Below, piece after piece: positions 52,519 to 60,096 of a stretch of DNA of 64,000 nt. The notes below the pieces were generated by a model. That model was not told the DNA's origin, made no database searches, and worked only from the letters and a program-made list of their open reading frames with translations. Source of the DNA: Chryseotalea sp. WA131a (GTDB lineage Bacteria; Bacteroidota; Bacteroidia; Cytophagales; Cyclobacteriaceae); the NCBI GenBank assembly GCA_025370075.1, contig CP073016.1:4340001-4404000 (forward strand). Reading direction: 5' to 3'. Every line of letters starts with the position of its first letter. Position 1 is the stretch's first letter. The translations under genes were made by a program, and so were the position numbers.

Positions 52519-53148
52519 AGTTGCCCTGCCCTTTAGGGCGGGGAAAGCAAAAAGATAAGGGATAAGATTAGGGCTTTAGCCCTTCATTAAAAAAAATTAA
52601 GAGTAAGATTAAAAGTTTTTTGGCATATGCCTTTTACTAAAATACTGATTCATGCGGTCTGGGCTACGAAAGATAGAAAGCCATTGATGAACAAAGAAAA
52701 CAAAGACGCATTGTGTCAGCATATTCGTGAATATGCAAAATCAAAAAGCATTTATTTGCTAAATGTAAATGGATGGCTTGACCATTTACATTGTTTGATT
52801 TCGATGTCGTCTGACCAGAATATTGCAACAGTAATGGGACTTATAAAAGGAGAGTCTTCTTTTTGGGCAAGTAAGAATCTCAATTTTACTGAAAAGTTTG
52901 GATGGCAAGATGACTATTTTGCAGTTTCTATTGGAGAATCACGATTGCAGATTTTGAATAATTACATTGATAATCAGGAGGAGCACCACAAGAAGAAAAC
53001 TTTTCAGCAGGAGTATGAGGAGTTTATTAAGAAGTATGATTTTAAAGATTGATTTATAGTGGGGATTTGATTTGGGTTAAAAGGGCTGAAGCCCTTCCCA
53101 ATGAATAAGGAATAAATTTTAATCCCCGCCCTGAAGGGCGGGGCAACT
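52519..53148 (+). mobile_element. RAYT transposase unit with two nested pairs of REP hairpins
   Basis: The outer pair is CCCTGCCCT/AGGGCGGGG (52524-52543) on the left and CCCCGCCCT/AGGGCGGGG (53124-53143) on the right. Each has an AGTTGCC tail facing outward, so the two copies are inverted. The inner pair is AGGGCT/AGCCCT (52570-52583) and AAGGGCT/AGCCCTT (53081-53096). The single gene between them is a Y1-type transposase. Unit length is about 630 bases. It resembles a REP element pair carrying its own RAYT. Confidence 0.8.
52627..53052 (+). CDS. IS200-like Y1 transposase (REP-associated tyrosine transposase)
   Basis: 141 residues of the TnpA/Y1 family: MPFTKILIHAVWATKDRKPLM, HUH-like motif DHLHCLISM, MGLIKGESSFWASK, WQDDYFAVSIGESR and catalytic Tyr in NNYIDNQEEHHKKKTF. 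It acts as a single-strand DNA nickase that recognises hairpins. The flanking paired REP palindromes support a domesticated RAYT rather than a full IS200. The frame looks intact. Confidence 0.9.
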   Translation: MPFTKILIHAVWATKDRKPLMNKENKDALCQHIREYAKSKSIYLLNVNGWLDHLHCLISMSSDQNIATVMGLIKGESSFWASKNLNFTEKFGWQDDYFAVSIGESRLQILNNYIDNQEEHHKKKTFQQEYEEFIKKYDFKD

Positions 53149-53219
53149 GAACTGAAATTAACAAGTGATTATAAAGGAAACTGTGTGACAATGACAAGTG
53201 AGTTAGGGTATAGAACAAC

Positions 53220-53254
53220 CTCCTAACTACTACGTCCTAAATTCTATATTCTTT
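53220..53254. repeat. heptamer tract upstream of ribBA
   Basis: CCTCCTA, ACTACTA, CGTCCTA, AATTCTA and TATTCTT in register, ending 7 bases before the ribBA start. Confidence 0.75.
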
Positions 53255-53261
53255 TAATAAA

Positions 53262-54485
53262 ATGATGAACGACCAGCTAAAAATAGACACAATCGAAGAA
53301 GCCATTGAGGAAATCAAAAATGGCAAAGTAATAATTGTGGTAGACGATGAAGACCGTGAGAACGAGGGCGATTTTATCTGTGCCGCAGAATGTATCACAC
53401 CTGAAATCGTAAACTTTATGGCCACACATGGTCGTGGATTGATTTGCGCACCTTTAAGTGAAGACCGTTGTAATGAGTTAGGGTTAGAATTGATGGTCGG
53501 GAAAAATACGGCTGTTTACGAAACTCCTTTTACTGTGTCAGTCGATTTGATTGGACATGGTTGCACCACGGGCATCTCGGCACACGACCGTTTCAAAACC
53601 ATCAAGGCATTGGTCGACCCTGAAACCAATCCAGAGGAGTTGGGAAAGCCAGGGCATATTTTTCCGTTGCGCGCCAAGAAGGAAGGTGTGTTGAGAAGAT
53701 CCGGCCACACCGAAGCAGCCATTGATTTTGCAAAGTTAGCAGGCTTCCGTCCGGCAGGGGTGCTGGTAGAAATTTGTAATGAGGACGGCAGCATGGCACG
53801 CTTGCCCGATTTGGTAAAAGTGGCAGAGCGATTTAATTTAAAATTGGTAACCATCAAAGACTTGATCGCGTATCGTATGCGGACAGAGTCGCAGGTGAGG
53901 CGACAAGTAGATGTGAAAATGCCGACCATGTGGGGCGATTTTAAATTGATTGCTTACGAGCAGTTGAATACGAATGAAATCCACATGGCGTTGATAAAGG
54001 GAACGTGGGAAAAAGATGAGCCTGTGCTGGTACGTGTACACTCATCGTGTGTGACAGGCGACATTTTTGGCTCGTGCCGATGCGATTGCGGGCCGCAGTT
54101 GCACCATGCGATGAAGATGGTAGAGAAGGAAGGCAAGGGCGTGGTGTTGTACATGAAGCAAGAGGGGAGGGGCATTGGGTTACTGAATAAATTGAAAGCC
54201 TATAAATTGCAAGAAGAGGGACTGGATACAGTGGAGGCAAATTTGCAGTTGGGCTTTGATATGGACGGCCGCGATTATGGAATTGGTGCCCAGATTTTAC
54301 ATGATTTGGGTATTTGCAAAATACGATTGATCACCAATAATCCTAAAAAGCGGGTGGGCTTAATGGGCTATGGCTTGGAAATTGTGGAGAACATTCCAAT
54401 TGAGATAACGCCCAATGAACACAACGAAAAATATTTGCTGACAAAGCGCGATAAGTTGGGACATACCATTTTAAAACCTGAATGA
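53262..54485 (+). CDS. ribBA: bifunctional DHBP synthase / GTP cyclohydrolase II
   Basis: 407 residues. The N-terminal RibB half is about 1-205: VIIVVDDEDRENEGDFICAAE (acidic Mg site), ATHGRGLICAPL and RRSGHTEAAIDFAKLAG. The C-terminal RibA half is about 210-400: VRVHSSCVTGDIFGSCRCDCG (zinc cysteines), YMKQEGRGIGLLNK and DYGIGAQILHDLG. It makes both riboflavin precursors. I looked for an FMN riboswitch in the 110 bases upstream and saw none. The 3' end overlaps the next gene by four bases. Confidence 0.96.
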   Translation: MMNDQLKIDTIEEAIEEIKNGKVIIVVDDEDRENEGDFICAAECITPEIVNFMATHGRGLICAPLSEDRCNELGLELMVGKNTAVYETPFTVSVDLIGHGCTTGISAHDRFKTIKALVDPETNPEELGKPGHIFPLRAKKEGVLRRSGHTEAAIDFAKLAGFRPAGVLVEICNEDGSMARLPDLVKVAERFNLKLVTIKDLIAYRMRTESQVRRQVDVKMPTMWGDFKLIAYEQLNTNEIHMALIKGTWEKDEPVLVRVHSSCVTGDIFGSCRCDCGPQLHHAMKMVEKEGKGVVLYMKQEGRGIGLLNKLKAYKLQEEGLDTVEANLQLGFDMDGRDYGIGAQILHDLGICKIRLITNNPKKRVGLMGYGLEIVENIPIEITPNEHNEKYLLTKRDKLGHTILKPE

Positions 54486-55093
54486 AACGTTATTGGATAC
54501 TTATTTTTCTTTTTTCGATTGCCGGTATTTGCTCCGCGCAACAATTTCCGTTTGAGTTTTGGCACGAGGGCAAAATTGTGCTGGAGAGCAGCGATACCTT
54601 AAAAGGTTTGATAAAATACGATTTGCAAAATGATTTGCTTCAGTTGAAGAGAGCCAATCAATTGGAAAGCTATTCGGCACGTAAAGTTTTGTTTTTTGAA
54701 ATTTTTGATCAGAGCGCTAAGCGTTATCGTGCCTTTTATTCTTTACCGTATTCGCAAAACAATACGTACAATACGCCTACATTTTTTGAGCTTTTGGCGG
54801 AAGGTAAACTCACGGTGTTGACACGCGAAAAACTAGAGTACCGCACGGTTCCTTCGTCCTTTTATTATTATGGCACCTACACGCGATTGGTGTTGGTGCA
54901 TACTTATTTTTTACTAAAACCCAACGGCAAAATAGAAGAGCTTGCCAATCCGAAAAGAAATAATTGGCTTGAATTAATGGAAAATAAAGTAGACGAAGTG
55001 AAAGCCTTTGCAAAAGAGAATCGGTTGGACTTTGAAGATAAATATGAACTCATCCGAATCATTGAATACTACAACTCGCTTTTTCAGAAATGA
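54482..55093 (+). CDS. exported protein of unknown function, translationally coupled to ribBA
   Basis: 203 residues with signal peptide MKRYWILIFLFSIAGICSA. The mature part is mostly beta (GKIVLESSDTLKGLIKYDLQNDLLQL ... ARKVLFFEIFD ... FFELLAEGKLTVLTREKLEYR), then a helical C-terminus. Similar proteins occur widely in Bacteroidota but I know no function. Its ATG overlaps the ribBA stop (ATGA). Confidence 0.75.
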   Translation: MKRYWILIFLFSIAGICSAQQFPFEFWHEGKIVLESSDTLKGLIKYDLQNDLLQLKRANQLESYSARKVLFFEIFDQSAKRYRAFYSLPYSQNNTYNTPTFFELLAEGKLTVLTREKLEYRTVPSSFYYYGTYTRLVLVHTYFLLKPNGKIEELANPKRNNWLELMENKVDEVKAFAKENRLDFEDKYELIRIIEYYNSLFQK

Positions 55094-55106
55094 TTTTGAT
55101 ATTCAA

Positions 55107-55141
55107 GCCCTAACCCTTAAGTCCTTATCCCCAAAATTCAA
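55107..55141. repeat. heptamer tract upstream of surE
   Basis: GCCCTAA, CCCTTAA, GTCCTTA, TCCCCAA and AATTCAA in 7-base steps, ending 11 bases before the surE ATG. Confidence 0.7.
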
Positions 55142-55152
55142 TTATTGTCTAG

Positions 55153-55929
55153 ATGAAACCCTTGATACTTGTAACCAACGATGACGGCATTACCGCTCGT
55201 GGTATTTTGAATTTAGTTACCGTTATGAAGGAATTAGGCGAAGTGCTGGTAGTGGCACCCGATGGCCCACAATCCGGCATGGGTCATGCCATTACTGTTG
55301 GTGATACGTTGCGTTTGAAAGAGTCTTTTATTTTTGAAGGCGTGAAAGCATTCGAGTGCAGCGGAACACCAGCCGATTGCGTTAAGATGGCGCGCCATTT
55401 TGTATTAAAAAACAATCGCCAACCCGATGTGGTGGTGAGTGGCATCAATCACGGCAGCAATACCTCCATCAGTGTATTGTATTCAGGCACCATGTCGGCT
55501 GCGATTGAAGGTGCCATAGAAGGCACGCCTTCCATTGGTTTTTCGTTGTGCGATTACGGTCAGAAGGCTGACTTCTCACACACGCATGAGTTTGTTCGCA
55601 AGATTACTGATCAAGTGTTGAGGAAAAGTTTGCCAAAAGGGGTGGCGTTAAATGTAAACATTCCCGCCAAGCGACACGAAGCCATTCAAGGCATTCGAGT
55701 ATGCCGACAGGCCAATGCCAAATGGGTAGAGGAATTTGATCAACGCTTCGATCCATATGGCCGCGATTATTTTTGGATGACGGGCAACTTCATCAATTTC
55801 GACAAAGCAGAAGACAACGATGAGTGGGCCATTGCCAACAATTATGTTTCGGTAGTGCCGTGTCAATTTGATTTAACCGCCCACCAAGCTATTTCGGTGC
55901 TGAACGAAGAGTGGGATATTTTGCAGTAA
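55153..55929 (+). CDS. surE: 5'/3'-nucleotidase SurE
   Basis: 258 residues. The metal site is ILVTNDDGITARGI (Asp10, Asp11), then DGPQSGMGHAIT, ECSGTPADCVKMA and SGINHGSNTSISVLYSGTMSAAIEG. It dephosphorylates nucleoside monophosphates and exopolyphosphate in the cytoplasm, usually in stationary phase. The stop codon abuts that of the convergent kinase gene with no space. Confidence 0.95.
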   Translation: MKPLILVTNDDGITARGILNLVTVMKELGEVLVVAPDGPQSGMGHAITVGDTLRLKESFIFEGVKAFECSGTPADCVKMARHFVLKNNRQPDVVVSGINHGSNTSISVLYSGTMSAAIEGAIEGTPSIGFSLCDYGQKADFSHTHEFVRKITDQVLRKSLPKGVALNVNIPAKRHEAIQGIRVCRQANAKWVEEFDQRFDPYGRDYFWMTGNFINFDKAEDNDEWAIANNYVSVVPCQFDLTAHQAISVLNEEWDILQ

Positions 55930-57450
55930 CTAACTTGGTCTAACAAACACGCGAAAGGTAGTGCCCACATTTACTTCACTTTCAACTTCTATTTTTCCTC
56001 CAAGGGATTCTACTTGTGTCTTTACCATGTATAACCCTAACCCTTTGCCGTCTACATGATCGTGAAACCGACTGTACAGCGTAAATAATTTCTTACTCGA
56101 GGTAGATAGATCAATGCCAAGCCCATTGTCTTTTATGGTAAAGCATACAAAATTATTTTGCTGTGCAACGCTAACATGAATAAGCGGTTTTGTATCCACC
56201 TTGCGATATTTAATTGCGTTGCTAATCAAATTCATGATGATGCTATCAAAGTAGGGCTTTACAGTCCTCAGTTTGGGCATGTGCTCAACCTCAATTTGAA
56301 TGGCGGCATTTGTTTCTAAAATATCTTTTTCAAGGTTAAGCAATATTAAATCAATTTCTTCTTTTATATCTATTTCGGTAATGATTGTATTAGAACGCTT
56401 GCGCACATCCAGAATAGAAGTTAAGTCTTTCACTACTCTATCCAGCTCGCGTGCCGAGTGAATTAAGTTTTTTTGAATAGTTAGTTCGTCTTCCTTGGTA
56501 TGTTGCAGTTCGAGTAAATTACCCAGCCCTAAAATTCGTGCGATAGGGGACCGCAGGTTATGGGAGGAGATAAACGCAAACTGCTCCAATTGGTGATTGT
56601 AATCGACCAGTTCTTTGGTTCTACTCTGTATCTCTTGCTCTAGCCCTTCATTTTTTTTAATTAATGTTTGATGTTGGATTTCAATAATCTGCCGGGCTTG
56701 TTCTAAGTTCTCATTTTGTTGCGCCACCAAGTCTCGCTGAGAAGAAATCTCTTCTTGACTTTGAGTCAATTCTTCATTTTGTGTGGCTATTTCATTTTGT
56801 GTATACTTTAGATGGTCATTTTGAGATTCGATTTTTTTGATCAGCGTGTTTTGTTGCAAATCAAAAAAGTGTGTCAGTGTCAAAATCAAAAACAGTAGTC
56901 CAATATGAAGAGATGCTGTTAATAGGTTATTGTTTACCATAAGAAGATGAGGAGGAATGAAATCGCGTGGTTCAATGAAGACACAAGCCACCACGGTTAC
57001 TGAGACTATTGCACTCCAAATCCATGCTACGCGCGCATTTACGAGCACTAATCCGAGAATAGGAATAAGCGATACCCAAGGTAAAACGAACGAATGTATT
57101 CCATCGGATGAGATGGATAAAAGAACGATAAGCAGCCAGCAGATAACAATGAAAATGTGCGATGAGGTTCGCAACGAAATCCATCCCAATTTATGGGCGA
57201 ATAGCTGTATGATGAATAACACGATTGCAAGAATCATGACGTAGCGTGCCATCAAAAAACCGGTGAGGAATGAATTGGCAAAATAACCCACTGAAAACAA
57301 GATGGATATAAAGATAAATTTAATCTGTACCGTTTCAGTTCGAGTGGGAAGCTCAATTTCTGAGAGGGGTTTTTGCTGAGATGAAAAATATTTTAGAATA
57401 CGCATAAAGCCAATCTCAAAAATAGGATAGTTTACTCCTTGAATTGACAT
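55930..57450 (-). CDS. orphan membrane sensor histidine kinase
   Basis: 506 residues. Six or so N-terminal helices (about 45-205) are followed by a long coiled coil (about 215-285, rich in E/Q: QNEELTQSQEEISSQRD). The HisKA dimerisation helix is QLEQFAFISSHNLRSPIARILGLG. The HATPase domain has LISNAIKYR (N box), DNGLGIDLS (G1) and GKGLGLYMVKTQ (G2). No receiver domain and no regulator gene nearby. An inner start at 57405 (MRILKYF) is possible. It converges with surE. Confidence 0.88.
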   Translation of the reverse strand: MSIQGVNYPIFEIGFMRILKYFSSQQKPLSEIELPTRTETVQIKFIFISILFSVGYFANSFLTGFLMARYVMILAIVLFIIQLFAHKLGWISLRTSSHIFIVICWLLIVLLSISSDGIHSFVLPWVSLIPILGLVLVNARVAWIWSAIVSVTVVACVFIEPRDFIPPHLLMVNNNLLTASLHIGLLFLILTLTHFFDLQQNTLIKKIESQNDHLKYTQNEIATQNEELTQSQEEISSQRDLVAQQNENLEQARQIIEIQHQTLIKKNEGLEQEIQSRTKELVDYNHQLEQFAFISSHNLRSPIARILGLGNLLELQHTKEDELTIQKNLIHSARELDRVVKDLTSILDVRKRSNTIITEIDIKEEIDLILLNLEKDILETNAAIQIEVEHMPKLRTVKPYFDSIIMNLISNAIKYRKVDTKPLIHVSVAQQNNFVCFTIKDNGLGIDLSTSSKKLFTLYSRFHDHVDGKGLGLYMVKTQVESLGGKIEVESEVNVGTTFRVFVRPS

Positions 57451-57504
57451 AAAAATCAGCTTTGAAGAGCGATGTAAGAAAATTGATTGGAATAAAGAAT
57501 TTGA

Positions 57505-60012
57505 CTAGGCCGGATCGACATCAAAAACAATTTTTCCATTGCGGTATTCTTTTTTTTCTTTGAGTTGCTCCGCCAACTCCCGTAAGTAAAATTTGATTTC
57601 GCCCAGCTTGCCTTGATCGCGTGGGATTTTTATAACGATTGATTGCAGGTATTCATTTCTGATTTTGGAAATCATGGGCTCGCCAGGCCCGAGTAGACGA
57701 ATTGTTTTCAGCCGTTGTTTAAATTGATCGGCCAGCAGGGTAGCCATTTCATAGGCTATCTTTTTATCGGTGTGTTTGAGCGTAACATCAATCAAGCGAG
57801 AATAAGGAGGATAAAAATGTTCTTGCCTATCTTCCAATTGTTTTTCCATAAAACCAATCACATCGTTGCTGAGCACGAGTTGAAAAAGCGGATGTTGTGG
57901 ATTGGAAGTTTGAATGATCACTTTTCCTTTTTTGTTTCTTCGCCCCGCCCGGCCACTTACTTGCGTGATTAGTTGAAACGCTCTTTCGTACGAACGAAAA
58001 TCCGGAAAGTGCATCATCCGATCGGCATCAAACACACCTACCAAGCTCACCTTATCAAAATCCAATCCTTTGGTCACCATTTGAGTGCCTACCAAGATAT
58101 TAGTGCGGCCTGTTTCAAAACCTTCAATGATATTTTCATAACCTGATTTAGACCGAGTGGTATCTAAATCCATGCGCATGATTTGCGCTTCTGCAAATTG
58201 TAATTTCAATTCTTCCTCTAGTTTTTCCGTTCCATAGCCAAGTGTTTGAATCCTTTTGGATGAACAAATGGGGCACTGATTGGGCAATTCTTCTTTGTAG
58301 CCACAGTAATGGCACACCATGGCATGGCGATATTGATGATAGGTGAGACTCACCGAGCAATTGATGCACTTGGGCACCCAGCCGCAGTCTTCGCACTGAA
58401 TCATGGGCGAATAACCACGCCTGTTTTGAAATAAAATCACTTGCTCTTTTTTGGCAATGGCATCTCCCATTTCAGTTAAAAGCAGCCGCGTAAAATCACC
58501 TTTCAGCGTTTTGTTTTTTCGTTCTTGACTGATGTTGGCAAAAACGATTTCAGGCAATTGAGCTTCACCAAACCGTTCAACCAAGCTCACCAGTTTGTAC
58601 TTGCCTATTTTAGTTTGGTAATAGGATTCGAGTGAAGGTGTTGCACTGCCCAGTACCACCTTGGCATGATGAAGTTGCGCCATTACCAACGCTACATCGC
58701 GCGCGTGGTAGCGCGGGGCGGGTTCGTGTTGTTTGTATGAGGGATCATGTTCTTCATCCACAATGATGATCCCTAGGTTATCAAAGGGTAAAAAAATGGA
58801 GGAACGCACACCAATCACAAATCTAAATTTTCCAGAAAGCACACCGTTCCAAACCTCCACGCGCTCGTTATCCGAAAATTTAGAATGATATACGCCCATG
58901 GTGCTTCCAAAAACTTTTTTCAATCGCTGCACTACTTGAGTAGTGATGGCAATTTCAGGAAGCAGGTACAGCACTTGATTTCCCCCTTCCAAGGCACGCT
59001 TAATTAAGTCGATGTAAATTTCTGTTTTACCGCTACCGGTTACTCCATGCAGCAATGCAGTTCCCTTGGTTTCAAAGGCAGTTAAGATTTCATTGCGCGC
59101 TTTTTCTTGCGCCTCACTCAATAACAAAGGCGTGGCATGAATTGGGTCATCAAAACCAAACCGCGGAACAATTACCTCAAACTCTTCGAATACATTGTTT
59201 TTGATGAGTGTTGCCAACGATGAATCGGAAATCGTTTCGTCTAGTAATCTAGCTTTGGCAATCCCCGGTTGATTGAGATCTGGATCTGAAAAGACTGGAA
59301 CGAGTTGCAAGTACTTCAACATCACGGCTTCTTGCTTTGGTTTAACAGCAAGCGAGTCAAATAACTTTTCCAGTGCTTTTTTTTCAACAAATGCTGGCTG
59401 CAACCGAATGTGTTTTTCGGTTTTTGGGCGATATTTTTCTTTTACCTGTTCAAACAATAAAATGGCCGACTTGCTGCTCAGTGATTTTAAAATGCTGTAG
59501 ATACTTTTGGCTCCTAGTAGTTTTGATACTTGTGTGTAACTAAGTGTTTCATTTTTTAAATGATTGATGATCATCCTTTCCTTTTCTGAAAAATCGAAAG
59601 GAGAATCTTCTTCCTTGAACTGTGGATGAAGCTGCACCATCGATTCGCTCGATAATTTTAGCCCTGATGGAAGCGCGGCCGCCAACACTTCGCCCAACGT
59701 GCACAAATAATAATCGGCCATCCATTGATACAACTTAAACTGTTGTTCATAGATGATTTCGGTTTCGTCCAGTAATTCTAAAATATATTTGGCTTCGTAC
59801 TCTTTGGGCGGCTGATCGTGAACGGCAACAATAATGCCGGTGAGAATTTTTTTCTGGCCAAACGGAACGATTACGCGTTGCCCCGGAAGCACTTTTTCGG
59901 TAAGCGGCTGCGGCACGCGGTAGGTAAAAAATTTTGGGATGGGTACGGGCAACAGAATTTCTGCAAACCGAGTTTGAGAACTATCTTCAAATAATGGTGC
60001 GGCACTTGTCAT
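57505..60012 (-). CDS. priA: primosomal replication restart helicase PriA
   Basis: 835 residues. The N-terminal DNA-binding domain (FAEILLPVPIPKFFTYRVP) precedes an SF2 core with Walker A LHGVTGSGKTEIYI, motif II IIVDEEHDPSYKQ, motif III GSATPS, and motifs V/VI VGTQMVTKGLDF and QVSGRAGR. Between them are eight zinc cysteines (QCEDCGWVPKCINC, VCHYCGYKEE and CPICSSKRI). It restarts stalled replication forks. It is the only PriA-type gene in view. Confidence 0.96.
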   Translation of the reverse strand: MTSAAPLFEDSSQTRFAEILLPVPIPKFFTYRVPQPLTEKVLPGQRVIVPFGQKKILTGIIVAVHDQPPKEYEAKYILELLDETEIIYEQQFKLYQWMADYYLCTLGEVLAAALPSGLKLSSESMVQLHPQFKEEDSPFDFSEKERMIINHLKNETLSYTQVSKLLGAKSIYSILKSLSSKSAILLFEQVKEKYRPKTEKHIRLQPAFVEKKALEKLFDSLAVKPKQEAVMLKYLQLVPVFSDPDLNQPGIAKARLLDETISDSSLATLIKNNVFEEFEVIVPRFGFDDPIHATPLLLSEAQEKARNEILTAFETKGTALLHGVTGSGKTEIYIDLIKRALEGGNQVLYLLPEIAITTQVVQRLKKVFGSTMGVYHSKFSDNERVEVWNGVLSGKFRFVIGVRSSIFLPFDNLGIIIVDEEHDPSYKQHEPAPRYHARDVALVMAQLHHAKVVLGSATPSLESYYQTKIGKYKLVSLVERFGEAQLPEIVFANISQERKNKTLKGDFTRLLLTEMGDAIAKKEQVILFQNRRGYSPMIQCEDCGWVPKCINCSVSLTYHQYRHAMVCHYCGYKEELPNQCPICSSKRIQTLGYGTEKLEEELKLQFAEAQIMRMDLDTTRSKSGYENIIEGFETGRTNILVGTQMVTKGLDFDKVSLVGVFDADRMMHFPDFRSYERAFQLITQVSGRAGRRNKKGKVIIQTSNPQHPLFQLVLSNDVIGFMEKQLEDRQEHFYPPYSRLIDVTLKHTDKKIAYEMATLLADQFKQRLKTIRLLGPGEPMISKIRNEYLQSIVIKIPRDQGKLGEIKFYLRELAEQLKEKKEYRNGKIVFDVDPA

Positions 60013-60096
60013 TCCAAATCACAATATCCGAGAAAACGGTTGGTTATCCAATTCGATGGGTTTGTTTTGGAAAGGTGAAGTAACAGGCAGGTGTTT

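Noticed and set aside
53149..53261. Possible FMN riboswitch ahead of ribBA
   Set aside because: None of the conserved RFN-element blocks are visible; the space holds a heptamer tract and the RAYT unit's right end.
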